From the NCBI RefSeq assembly GCF_024813435.1, contig NZ_JANAEZ010000001.1:930001-994000 (forward strand): a DNA stretch of 64,000 bases. The letters are read 5' to 3'. Position numbers and translations under genes: made by a program. Below the pieces are notes generated by a model, which saw only the letters and a list, made by a program, of their open reading frames with translations, made no database searches and was not told where the DNA came from. Position 1 is the first letter of the stretch. Each line of letters opens with the position of its first letter. Source of the stretch: Cognataquiflexum gelatinilyticum. Its GTDB lineage: Bacteria; Bacteroidota; Bacteroidia; Cytophagales; Cyclobacteriaceae. Positions 16,815 through 25,666 of this stretch are shown one piece after another.

Positions 16815-16900
16815 AACTTTCCTTATTTCACAATTAGCGCTAATTTAGAACCTCATTTGTGAGGATACCGTTAGTCAACAAAAACAAGAAGCCAACCTAT

Positions 16901-18481
16901 ATGAAATATATTTTTGGAATTATTTTCCTCATTATTTCTCTAAGTACCACTGCCCAAGACAATCAGAATCTGGTATCGCTTTTCAACTCAGATTCCTCAT
17001 TGATCGGAACGGGTGTTTTGAGAGATGGGAAAATGGAAGGTCTTTGGAGATTTCAAAACACCAAGACAAAAAACCTTGTTCAAACCATAACTTTTAGCCA
17101 AGGTCTTAGGGAAGGTGTCACGGTCAGTTTTCATCCCAATTCCAACAAACATATCGAAGCTGAATATCGTGCTAACAGGCTGAATGGATTTTATAAAGAA
17201 TACGATAGGACAGGCAACCTAAAAACAGAAATGGTATTTAATGACAGTGTCAGAGTCGGTCCCTACCGGGAGTTTTATGGAAGAGAGGGTCAACCTGATT
17301 TTGTCAATCCCAAACAAGTGAAAATTGAAGGGCAATATGTCAATGGAAACCGACACGGAAAATGGGTTACATTTTACAACACCGGAGACCTTGCAGTCAT
17401 ACAGACTTATGAAAACGGGAAAGTAGAAGGGCCACATATAGAATATTCTCCTGATGGAGATATCATGCTTCAGGTCAATTATAAAAACGATGTACCGCAT
17501 GGTCAATTTACGAGGTATTCTTTTGGTGGAATAGTTGAAGAAACAGGAGAATTTGCCAATGGAAGGAGAATTGGGAAATGGTTGACATATTTCCCGGGAA
17601 CAAGAACCATTGAATCTGAAAAGTTCTATGATGATCTTGGGAACAAGTCTGGTGAATGGAAATTTTATTACGAAAACAAAAGAACGGCAAGAATAGAAAA
17701 ATATGAAAATGACCTTCCAGTAGGGACTTGGGAGGAATATTTTCCAAATAGGGCCCTTTCCAAAAGAAAAACATATGAATTGGGCCTTCCTGTAGGTACT
17801 TACATCGAAAATCACCCCAATGGTAATGTTTCTGTACAGGGACAATATCAAAACGGAGGCAAAGACGGTCTTTGGAAAAGCTATTTCCCTGAAGGAGCTA
17901 TTTACTCAATAGGTGAATACAAAAATGATTTAAAAACAGGTCTTTGGAAGTATTTCAATAAAATCGGGATTTTGATTGCTGAAGGTGAATATACTTTAGG
18001 CTCTGAAAACGGACAATGGTTTTATTACTATGACGGCGGTCAATTAAAATCTGTGGGAAGTTATTTCTTAGGTTTTGAAGATGGAACTTGGGGCTTGTTT
18101 TATGATAATAAACAGCTGACCCAAGAAGAATATTGGACAAACGGCAGGTTAAACAATGTCGGGGATTACTTTTCCTATGAAGGGGACAAAACATTGGAAA
18201 AAGGTACTCTCAAAGACGGAAACGGCACAAGAATAACCTATTATATCAATGGCACAAAAGAATCCGAAGGAACATACCTTAGCGGAAAGCCTGAAGGGCT
18301 TTGGATATATTATCATGATACAGGAAAAAAAGCCTCGGAAGGACAGATGAAAGATGGTAAAAAAGATGGACCTTGGAAATACTACAACATCAGCGGACGA
18401 CTAGAGCAAGTCATCAACTATAAAGAAGACGAGATTGTGGTTGAAAATCAGGAATCTTTTGTATCAGGATTCAATTTTTGA
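16901..18481 (+). CDS. Secreted MORN-like/YwqK-type repeat protein
   Basis: 526 residues from the ATG at 16901, which gives a clean signal peptide (MKYIFGIIFLIISLSTTAQ); the open frame extends upstream to a GTG at 16859 without signal character. The body is about 20 tandem units of 22-24 residues with a core like G-x-W-x-x-Y-x-x-x-G (for example RHGKWVTFYNTGDL, KDGLWKSYFPEGA, PEGLWIYYHDTGK). This fold forms long beta-hairpin sheets. Annotation systems often name such proteins YwqK-family antitoxins, but no toxin lies beside it. A role as an exported scaffold or binding protein is likely; the ligand is unknown. Confidence 0.85.
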   Translation: MKYIFGIIFLIISLSTTAQDNQNLVSLFNSDSSLIGTGVLRDGKMEGLWRFQNTKTKNLVQTITFSQGLREGVTVSFHPNSNKHIEAEYRANRLNGFYKEYDRTGNLKTEMVFNDSVRVGPYREFYGREGQPDFVNPKQVKIEGQYVNGNRHGKWVTFYNTGDLAVIQTYENGKVEGPHIEYSPDGDIMLQVNYKNDVPHGQFTRYSFGGIVEETGEFANGRRIGKWLTYFPGTRTIESEKFYDDLGNKSGEWKFYYENKRTARIEKYENDLPVGTWEEYFPNRALSKRKTYELGLPVGTYIENHPNGNVSVQGQYQNGGKDGLWKSYFPEGAIYSIGEYKNDLKTGLWKYFNKIGILIAEGEYTLGSENGQWFYYYDGGQLKSVGSYFLGFEDGTWGLFYDNKQLTQEEYWTNGRLNNVGDYFSYEGDKTLEKGTLKDGNGTRITYYINGTKESEGTYLSGKPEGLWIYYHDTGKKASEGQMKDGKKDGPWKYYNISGRLEQVINYKEDEIVVENQESFVSGFNF

Positions 18482-18526
18482 TTTTATCAAACACTTTTGA
18501 GTTCTGACAGTTTTAAAAGAAAAAGC

Positions 18527-18700
18527 ATGTTTGGACTATTCAAGAAAAAAACTGAGTTAGAAAAACTTCAGGACAGTTATAAGGAAATGCTAGAGAAAGC
18601 CCATAAAATATCTCATAGCAATAGGACCTTGGCAGATAAGATGGCTGCAGAAGCCGAAGAAATTGCTAAAAAAATTGACTTACTTAAGAAAAAAGCATAG
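18527..18700 (+). CDS. Small Lacal_2735-like protein
   Basis: 57 residues from the ATG at 18527 (MFGLFKKKTELEKLQDSYKEML). It is highly charged and wholly helical, with a heptad-like pattern consistent with a short coiled coil. It resembles the Lacal_2735 family of small proteins found widely in Bacteroidota, whose function is unknown. It ends 2 bp before a strong terminator. The ATG fits better than upstream in-frame starts, which add an unrelated tail. Confidence 0.75.
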   Translation: MFGLFKKKTELEKLQDSYKEMLEKAHKISHSNRTLADKMAAEAEEIAKKIDLLKKKA

Positions 18701-18702
18701 TC

Positions 18703-18740
18703 AATAAAGCCTGATAGGATTCTATCAGGCTTTATTTTTT
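18703..18740 (+). terminator. Strong intrinsic terminator
   Basis: AATAAAGCCTGATAG (18703-18717), loop GATT, then CTATCAGGCTTTATT (18722-18736), a perfect 15-bp stem followed by Ts. It ends the transcript of the MORN-like and small-protein genes. Confidence 0.9.
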
Positions 18741-18911
18741 GACTGCTTTCAATTACTTTTTTACTTTTTCTGGTGATTTTTATTTGGTGACAATAAAATA
18801 AAAAATTGCTAAAACGATTTTTTAAAATATTTTATTTTAACATACACTGAATTGTAAAACTTAATTCTTTTAACTGCCGTAAAACCCAGCAAGTAACTAA
18901 ACCAAATAATT

Positions 18912-20264
18912 ATGAAAAGGTCAACTATTTACCGGCTATTTTTCCTATCCCTAATTGGGCTGGGAATGGTTTTAAACCAGGAATCCAAAGCTACTCCTTT
19001 CCATGGTGTTTCCTTTCAGGTGTTTTACAATGAATTGAGCCCATACGGTGATTGGGTCATGGATCCAACTTATGGATATGTATGGGTACCTTTTGTAGAA
19101 CAAGGATTTCACCCATATGGAACAAATGGGTATTGGGAAATGACAAATTTCGGAAATACATGGGTATCAAACTACCAATGGGGATGGGCACCCTTTCATT
19201 ATGGCCGGTGGTTTTGGGATGATTATTTAGGATGGGCTTGGGTTCCGGGTTATGAATGGGGACCAGCTTGGGTCAATTGGAGAACAGGCGGAGGTTATTA
19301 TGGTTGGGCACCTTTAGGTCCGGGACTTCAGGTAAATGTCTCCTTTTATATTCCTTCAAACTATTGGGTGTTTGTCCCACAGAGAAGGTTTAGATCACGT
19401 AATTTCTTCAGGTATTGTGCACCTTCCTATTATGTATCTCATATCTACCAAAGAACGACTGTTATCAGAAATACTTATGTGTATAACAATAACACCTATT
19501 ATTCAGGACCTTCCAGAAGAGATATTGAGAGATCCACAAGGACAGTAGTACCTGTATACCAAGTAAGTGACTCTGCCAAACCAGGAAGAACAGTTGTACA
19601 AAACAACAGGATAAGCGTCTACAGACCGGAAGTAAGGGAAGTCAAAGAACAAAGGGAAAGCCCAAGGCCTTCCAGAGTATTTACCGCAGAGGAATACAAG
19701 GAAAAATCCATCATGGGCAATAGGTCTGCTTCAACCTCACCTAGGGGTATTCAAGAACAATCTTCACGGGGATCAAATGGAGGGAAGGTGACCCAAGATC
19801 GAGGAATCCAAAGAAATACCCAAGAAAACTCGAATGTTGGCCAATATGAAACCACAGGTCCATCTAGAACCAGTCAGAACTCAGGCAGAAGTAATTCATA
19901 TGAACAACCTCAGCCAAGAACTCAAAGTAGACCTCAACAAGCTCCTAATGCTGTTACAAGATCAAGAAATGCGGCACCAACTATAGCAAATGGAAATTCC
20001 AGATCGTCCCAAGCTTCGCAATCTCAAAAACCTGATGTTTCCAGATCTATAGAAAATTCAAAAAGGCAAGCAGAGTCAACAAGACAACAGGTTAACCAAA
20101 GAAGCCAAGAAGTCATAAAAAGACAACCTACTCCAAGTCGACAAAGTGCTCCTGCTGTAAATTCAAGACAGGAAACCAAGCCGGCGGGAAGTTCAGATGA
20201 AAAGTCGAATTCGGGCAGTAGACCTGCTTCATCATCTAGAGGTGGTGGCCGAGGTGGAAACTAA
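18912..20264 (+). CDS. Secreted DUF6600/YXWGXW-type protein with low-complexity tail
   Basis: 450 residues with a signal peptide (RLFFLSLIGLGMVLNQ...). Residues about 30-165 are extremely rich in Trp, Tyr and Gly with repeated WGWAPFHYGRW, DDYLGWAWVPGYEWGPAWVNW and YGWAPLGPG motifs, the pattern of DUF6600 domains. From about 225 onward the chain is disordered, dominated by Ser, Gln, Arg and Asn, and ends in RGGGRGGN. These proteins are exported and probably sit at the cell surface; no function is established. The gene appears to be alone, with a terminator on each side. Confidence 0.8.
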   Translation: MKRSTIYRLFFLSLIGLGMVLNQESKATPFHGVSFQVFYNELSPYGDWVMDPTYGYVWVPFVEQGFHPYGTNGYWEMTNFGNTWVSNYQWGWAPFHYGRWFWDDYLGWAWVPGYEWGPAWVNWRTGGGYYGWAPLGPGLQVNVSFYIPSNYWVFVPQRRFRSRNFFRYCAPSYYVSHIYQRTTVIRNTYVYNNNTYYSGPSRRDIERSTRTVVPVYQVSDSAKPGRTVVQNNRISVYRPEVREVKEQRESPRPSRVFTAEEYKEKSIMGNRSASTSPRGIQEQSSRGSNGGKVTQDRGIQRNTQENSNVGQYETTGPSRTSQNSGRSNSYEQPQPRTQSRPQQAPNAVTRSRNAAPTIANGNSRSSQASQSQKPDVSRSIENSKRQAESTRQQVNQRSQEVIKRQPTPSRQSAPAVNSRQETKPAGSSDEKSNSGSRPASSSRGGGRGGN

Positions 20265-20272
20265 ACCAAAAT

Positions 20273-20299
20273 AAAAAGAGGCCTTTAAGGCCTCTTTTT
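20273..20299. terminator. Bidirectional terminator between convergent genes
   Basis: AAAAAGAGGCC (20273-20283) and GGCCTCTTTTT (20289-20299) form a perfect 11-bp stem with A and T runs on both sides. It serves the DUF6600-like gene and overlaps the stop codon of the opposing cupin gene. Confidence 0.88.
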
Positions 20300-20819
20300 A
20301 TTTTCTTGCATAATCATCTTGCAATCGGACGATATCTTCTTCATCAGAGGGATTTTGTGGGTCTGTATGCATCCAGATTTCAGCAACTACACCCCAATTG
20401 TCTTTTCCCAAAAGCCGATGCCTTTCTCCCTTATCCAAAATCACCAATTCCCCAATTTTCATTTCCAAAGGATCTGTTTGTTCATCAGTATTACTTCTGA
20501 CAAGGCCCGAAGTACCTGCAACCAATTTCCAGACTTCCTCTCTTCTGAAATGATATTGCCATGAAAGCCTTTTTTCAGGAGCCACTATCAGAAATTTTGG
20601 ACTAAGCTTTTGATTTATCTGGCTTTGTGTCAAGATAAGTTCAGGAAAAAACCTTTTTTTAAATTCGGTTATTTGCTTCTCAGAAATAACAAAAAATCCG
20701 CCCCAAGGTCTGTTTAAATCCTTTTGTTCAATTTCAAATCCCATTTCTTCTACTTCCTTTTCAAGCATTTCAAAAATTTTCTTTGGGCTTGACTTTGCAT
20801 TTAAATCCAGTTGCTGCAT
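20298..20819 (-). CDS. Cupin protein, mannose-6-phosphate isomerase type II-like
   Basis: 173 residues. The cupin metal motifs are WQYHFRREEVWKLVAGTSGL and the second-barrel GERHRLLG, and the end WMHTDPQNPSDEEDIVRLQDDYAR matches the C-terminal isomerase half of type II phosphomannose isomerases. The nucleotidyltransferase half of the fused enzymes is absent, as in several stand-alone Bacteroidota proteins, so a true isomerase role is plausible but not shown. The N-terminal RPWGGFFVI block is conserved in this group. It reads away from the ROK regulator upstream, across a 237-bp AT-rich gap with no feature I could define. Confidence 0.8.
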   Translation of the reverse strand: MQQLDLNAKSSPKKIFEMLEKEVEEMGFEIEQKDLNRPWGGFFVISEKQITEFKKRFFPELILTQSQINQKLSPKFLIVAPEKRLSWQYHFRREEVWKLVAGTSGLVRSNTDEQTDPLEMKIGELVILDKGERHRLLGKDNWGVVAEIWMHTDPQNPSDEEDIVRLQDDYARK

Positions 20820-21056
20820 CTTTTCTTAGTTCAAATGAGTAAAGTTTTAAAATTTGAATGTATTATAAAATTTTCATTTTGAAAAAGGGGATTCCATAAA
20901 TAAGGGCATAAAACAAAAAGTTCTATAACCCACCATCTAAATCATACAATTTTGAATAGAAATTACAACAATTTACCATTGATAATTGATTTTTTATAGT
21001 AAGCCCTTTTGATATGCTTTAAAAAATCATTTAATTGGGTTTCTTAACGCCAAACA

Positions 21057-22295
21057 ATGAACCTAATAAACCCTAAAAAAAACCTGGAAAAAATCCAGGG
21101 TGTGGTAGAGACTAAAAGTTATACCAACAAATTAAAATTGATAAAAAACCTTTATACAAAAGGAAGTAATACTGCGGGCGAAATATGTGTAGAAGTAGGA
21201 ATTTCTTTACCCACAGTCAATTCCCTTCTTGGAGATCTGATGTCTTCGGGAGAAGTGATCAAAAATGGCAGGGCAGAGTCACAAGGCGGCAGGAAACCAG
21301 ACCTATACCAATTGGCTGGAGATGCTTTTTACGTTTTGTCTGTGGATATCAACAAATTCAGGGTTAGAGCGTCCATTTATAACAGTGCCAATGAAGCAGT
21401 CACTGAAGCTGAAACCATAAAAATCACACTCAATAACGAAAAGGAAACTTTTGATCAGATCTGTGATTTCATTTTGGCCCATAAAAATAAATCCGGGATT
21501 CCTGATGAAAAAATCATTGCCATTGGCATTTCAATGCCAGGTCTGATCGATTCAATCCATGGAATCAACCATACTTACCTGAAGTTTGGAAAGAAAAGCC
21601 TTGTGGAAAACTTTGAGGCTAAACTTGAAAGAAGGGTATTTTTGGAAAACGATGCCAGGTCCATGACCTTGGCCGAATTTAAATTTGGCCAGAAAGACAA
21701 TTACAAAAATGTCCTAGGAATATTTATCGGTTGGGGAATTGGTTTGGGGATTATCATCGACGGAAAAATCTACCAGGGCGCTTCGGGTTTTGCAGGAGAA
21801 TTTAGCCACTCCCCTATTTTTGATTCAAGCGACATCTCTTGTACTTGTGGAAAAAAAGGCTGCCTAGAATCCGTTGCCTCAGGTACAGCCATCGTAAGAA
21901 TGGCCAAAGAAGCAATTGCAACTGACAGCGATTCCATATTGTCTCGGATGGTAAGGGAAAACAACAATGAGATAGAACCTTTCTTAGTGGTAGATGCGGC
22001 CTTAGCAGGAGATCAAAGAGCAATCACGATTTTGTCAGAAGTTGGCTTGGATCTTGGGAGAGGAATTTCCATTCTCATTCAGCTCCTTAATCCTGAAATG
22101 ATTATCATTGGAGGATCTGTTGCAGAGGCAAAACAATACCTTATTACCCCGATTCAGCAGGCTTTGAACATATACAGCATGGCCAAGGCAAGGGAAAATA
22201 CCGAATTGGCACTGTATAAGCTCGGTAAGGAAGTGGGGCTGCTGGGAGGCGTGGCTGTGGTCAATGAGAAAATCTTTGACGATGTACTCCTCTAA
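21057..22295 (+). CDS. ROK-family transcriptional regulator (NagC/XylR-like)
   Basis: 412 residues. A winged HTH occupies about residues 25-80 (TAGEICVEVGISLPTVNSLLG, GRAESQGGRKPDLYQL). The ROK domain follows, with the zinc-binding CTCGKKGCLESVASG (first Cys at residue 262) and the sugar site FLENDARSMTLAEF. The ATP-binding DxGGT of kinases is changed to VDINKFRVRA, so this is a regulator that senses a sugar rather than a kinase. Proteins of this type repress amino-sugar or xylose genes. It is the first of three plus-strand genes, so the CRTAC1-like and haloperoxidase genes may be its targets, along with the opposing SusCD-GH18 operon. Confidence 0.9.
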   Translation: MNLINPKKNLEKIQGVVETKSYTNKLKLIKNLYTKGSNTAGEICVEVGISLPTVNSLLGDLMSSGEVIKNGRAESQGGRKPDLYQLAGDAFYVLSVDINKFRVRASIYNSANEAVTEAETIKITLNNEKETFDQICDFILAHKNKSGIPDEKIIAIGISMPGLIDSIHGINHTYLKFGKKSLVENFEAKLERRVFLENDARSMTLAEFKFGQKDNYKNVLGIFIGWGIGLGIIIDGKIYQGASGFAGEFSHSPIFDSSDISCTCGKKGCLESVASGTAIVRMAKEAIATDSDSILSRMVRENNNEIEPFLVVDAALAGDQRAITILSEVGLDLGRGISILIQLLNPEMIIIGGSVAEAKQYLITPIQQALNIYSMAKARENTELALYKLGKEVGLLGGVAVVNEKIFDDVLL

Positions 22296-22335
22296 GACCG
22301 TGTCAATTCCATTTGCTTATTAAGTTACAGGAAGT

Positions 22336-25300
22336 ATGAATTACTTGAGAAGAAATATGATGCAGGAAATGTCAAAATCCGTCATGTTTTTGTTGCTTAT
22401 GATTTTTGGCGTAGGTCTTTTTTTCTTTTCAGGAACAGAAAAAAACAAAACAGGTGCTTTTGAACTATTGCCGCAAAAGAGAACCGGAGTGACTTTTTCA
22501 AATACCCTCAAGGAAGACCAAAAAAACAATATTTTAACCTATGAATATTTTTACAATGGTGGCGGGGTCGCTGTAGGAGACATCAACAATGACGGTCTTG
22601 AAGATATATTTTTCACCGGAAATATGACCGACAATGTCCTTTATCTCAATCAGGGTGACTTCAAGTTCAAAGACATTTCCAAATTATCAGGTATCAAAGG
22701 AAAAAAATCCTGGACAACAGGTGTTACTATGGCAGACATCAATGCCGATGGTTGGCTGGATATTTATGTCTGCTATTCGGGTAACGGTAATCTTGACAGT
22801 AGAAGAAATGAACTTTATATCAATCAAGGAGATCTGACTTTTAAGGAGGAAGCTGCCGCCTACGGCTTAGACGATCCCTCCAATAGTACCCAATCCTTGT
22901 TTTTTGATTTTGACAAAGATGGTGATTTGGACATGTTTCTTCTGAATCATCACATCGAAGTAATTAATGAAATTGAATTTGACCAAGCCAGAGCGGTAAG
23001 GCATCCCTTTGCCGGGGATAAGCTGTATAGAAATGACGGAGGGAAGTACAAGGATATCAGTGAAGAGGCAGGAATCAAGGGTACAGCCTTAGGTTTTGGA
23101 CTTGGGGTCGCTGCTTCAGATATCAACGGAGACGGATGGATGGACTTATATGTCAGCAACGATTATATAGAGCCTGATTATCTCTATATCAATAATGGGG
23201 ATGGCACATTTTCTGACCGGATGACTGATATGCTTCAGCATATCTCGCATTTTTCTATGGGGTCCGATATTTCAGATGTCAATAATGATGGGTTGATGGA
23301 TATTTTTACTTTGGACATGCTTCCTGAAGATAATAAAAGGCAAAAACTGCTTTACGGCCCTGAAAACTACGAGCAATACGCATTGATGGTAAACCGAGGT
23401 TTTTATCACCAACACATGCGGAATATGCTTCACCTCAACCATGGAAATGGCTTATTCAGTGAAATCGGTCAACTTTCCGGTATTTCCAATACAGATTGGA
23501 GTTGGTCTGCTTTGTTTTTTGATGCCACTAACTCCGGCTATAAGGACCTTTTTATCAGCAATGGTTATTATAGAGACTATACCAACCGCGATTTTTTGAA
23601 GTACAAGGGAGATTATTATTTCAAATCTGCAGTTGCCAAAGAAAAAGCGGATACCCTTCAACTTGTTACTAGCATGACCTCTACTCCTGTTTCGAATTAC
23701 ATCTTTGAAAATGGGGGAAATCTGATTTTTAAAGACAAATCAAAAGAATGGGGAATATATTCTCCAAATTTCTCAAGTGGATCAGCTTATGCCGATCTGA
23801 ATAATGATGGTCAGCTTGATCTTGTGGTAAATAATCAGAATCATGCTGCCTTTGTCTACGAAAACAAATACCGCGAATACAGTGGAAAAAATCAAAACTG
23901 GATTCAGATCAATTTGAAAGGCATTGCACCAAACACTATGGGAATAGGAGCAAAAGTTGCGGTCTATAGTGCTGGAGAGGTTCAATACCTCGAACAAATG
24001 CCAACCCGTGGTTTCCAATCTTCTGTTTCTCCAAAGTTGCATTTTGGTTTGGGTGAAAAATCAAAAGTAGATTCAGTAGTGGTTACCTGGCCAAAAGGAA
24101 ATGTCCAGAAAGTACAGGAAATAGCAATAAATCGCATTTCGGAAATTGAAGAAACCAACTTGTCAGAAACAAGAATTCCTACAACAAAACAGGATCCAAT
24201 TTTCACCCCAATAACTCGTCAGGTTCCATTTATTCATCAAGAATATGGTTTCAATGATTTCAAGCGTCAACCTTTACTTCTAGAAATGCCATCATATGTA
24301 GGCCCTACAATGGCAGCGGCTGACCTCAATGCAGATGGAATGGAGGAGATTTTTGTGGGGGGAACAAAAGGCTCTCCCGGAAAAGTATTCCAATTTTCAA
24401 ACAGAACTTGGCAACCCTTGGATTCATTTAAATCTGAAAGTGAATTTACAGATGCAGATGCTGTTTTTTTTGATGCCAACAAGGATGGATTTAAGGATCT
24501 TTACATTTGCAGCGGAGGCTATCATGATTATTTGTCCAATGAGGAATCTCTTCAGGACAGGTTATACATCAATGACGGTATGGGAAACCTTCACCTAAGT
24601 ACCAATTCCCTTCCAAAAATGCTGACAAGTTCTTCTGCAGTTTCAACAGCTGATTTTAACAATGATGGTAATTTGGATCTTTTTGTTGGGGGCCGCGTCA
24701 TTCCCGGAAAATATCCACAAACCCCTCAAAGCTATATATTGATCAATGATGGGAATGGTAAATTTTCAGATTTATCCAGTCAATACCTTCCTGCTGAAGG
24801 AAAAATCGGAATGGTTACCGATGCTGTATCATTGGATTTAAACAAGGATGGGTTTCAGGATTTGGTACTTGTCGGAGAATATATGCCGCTTACTGTTTAT
24901 CTCAACGAAGGCGGTATTTATTTTTCAGATGTGACCGAAAAATGGGTTGGCAATGATACCAAAGGTTGGTGGTCAAGTCTTGAAATCGGGGATTTTGACA
25001 ATGACGGCGACATGGATATAGTGGCTGGAAATTTTGGATTGAATTCACAATTCAAAACCAATAGTTCCGAACCATTGAGATTATACTTTGGGGATTTCGA
25101 CGAAAATTCCTCCACCGATCCCATTTTGGTCAGTTACTTGCAAGGTAAACCTTATCCATTTCCAAGTAGAGATGAATTATTGGATCAAGTTTACGGATTT
25201 AGAAGCAAATTCACTGATTATGAAAGTTATTCCAATGCAACCATAGCAGAAGTTTTGACTAAAGACCAGTTGGCAAATGCATCAAAATTAGAGGCTACTG

Positions 25301-25665
25301 AATTGAGGAGCATGTATTTTGAAAACCAATCTGAAAGGTTAATTCCCCATCAATTACCCATCGAGGCTCAATTTGCCCCGATACATGCCATTCATGTGTT
25401 TGACTATGACCGGGATGGCAATATGGATTTACTTTTGGCGGGAAATCAGACATATACTAGGCTGAGACTCGGAATGATAGATGCCAATTTTGGACAATTG
25501 TTTAGAGGAGATGGAAGAGGTAATTTTCACTATATCAGCCAGAAAGTATCCGGATTATCGATTTTGGGGGATGTTAAGTCTATCCTTCAACTACCCTCCC
25601 AGCCTACCCTTCTTTATTTCGGTATAAACAACCGGGGCATTGTCACTTATCAAATGATAGATTGA
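22336..25665 (+). CDS. FG-GAP/VCBS repeat protein with UnbV domain (CRTAC1 family)
   Basis: 1,109 residues with an N-terminal hydrophobic segment (SVMFLLLMIFGVGLFFF) that exports or anchors it. Repeated calcium-binding FG-GAP loops such as VGDINNDGLEDIFFTGN, DINADGWLDIYV, DFDKDGDLDMFL, DLNNDGQLDLVV and DFDNDGDMDIVAGNFG form two beta-propellers, about 70-520 and 650-1100. Between them lies an ASPIC/UnbV domain near 540-600 (GIGAKVAVYSAGEVQYLEQ, VTWPKGNVQKVQE). Such proteins are surface-exposed and common near SusCD genes, with no known activity. The next gene, the haloperoxidase, begins 1 bp after its stop, so the two are translated as a unit. Confidence 0.9.
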   Translation: MNYLRRNMMQEMSKSVMFLLLMIFGVGLFFFSGTEKNKTGAFELLPQKRTGVTFSNTLKEDQKNNILTYEYFYNGGGVAVGDINNDGLEDIFFTGNMTDNVLYLNQGDFKFKDISKLSGIKGKKSWTTGVTMADINADGWLDIYVCYSGNGNLDSRRNELYINQGDLTFKEEAAAYGLDDPSNSTQSLFFDFDKDGDLDMFLLNHHIEVINEIEFDQARAVRHPFAGDKLYRNDGGKYKDISEEAGIKGTALGFGLGVAASDINGDGWMDLYVSNDYIEPDYLYINNGDGTFSDRMTDMLQHISHFSMGSDISDVNNDGLMDIFTLDMLPEDNKRQKLLYGPENYEQYALMVNRGFYHQHMRNMLHLNHGNGLFSEIGQLSGISNTDWSWSALFFDATNSGYKDLFISNGYYRDYTNRDFLKYKGDYYFKSAVAKEKADTLQLVTSMTSTPVSNYIFENGGNLIFKDKSKEWGIYSPNFSSGSAYADLNNDGQLDLVVNNQNHAAFVYENKYREYSGKNQNWIQINLKGIAPNTMGIGAKVAVYSAGEVQYLEQMPTRGFQSSVSPKLHFGLGEKSKVDSVVVTWPKGNVQKVQEIAINRISEIEETNLSETRIPTTKQDPIFTPITRQVPFIHQEYGFNDFKRQPLLLEMPSYVGPTMAAADLNADGMEEIFVGGTKGSPGKVFQFSNRTWQPLDSFKSESEFTDADAVFFDANKDGFKDLYICSGGYHDYLSNEESLQDRLYINDGMGNLHLSTNSLPKMLTSSSAVSTADFNNDGNLDLFVGGRVIPGKYPQTPQSYILINDGNGKFSDLSSQYLPAEGKIGMVTDAVSLDLNKDGFQDLVLVGEYMPLTVYLNEGGIYFSDVTEKWVGNDTKGWWSSLEIGDFDNDGDMDIVAGNFGLNSQFKTNSSEPLRLYFGDFDENSSTDPILVSYLQGKPYPFPSRDELLDQVYGFRSKFTDYESYSNATIAEVLTKDQLANASKLEATELRSMYFENQSERLIPHQLPIEAQFAPIHAIHVFDYDRDGNMDLLLAGNQTYTRLRLGMIDANFGQLFRGDGRGNFHYISQKVSGLSILGDVKSILQLPSQPTLLYFGINNRGIVTYQMID

Positions 25666-25666
25666 A

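Noticed and set aside
16901..18481. Toxin-antitoxin role for the YwqK-like repeat protein
   Set aside because: The name is inherited from annotation of the repeat type. The protein has a signal peptide and no toxin neighbour.
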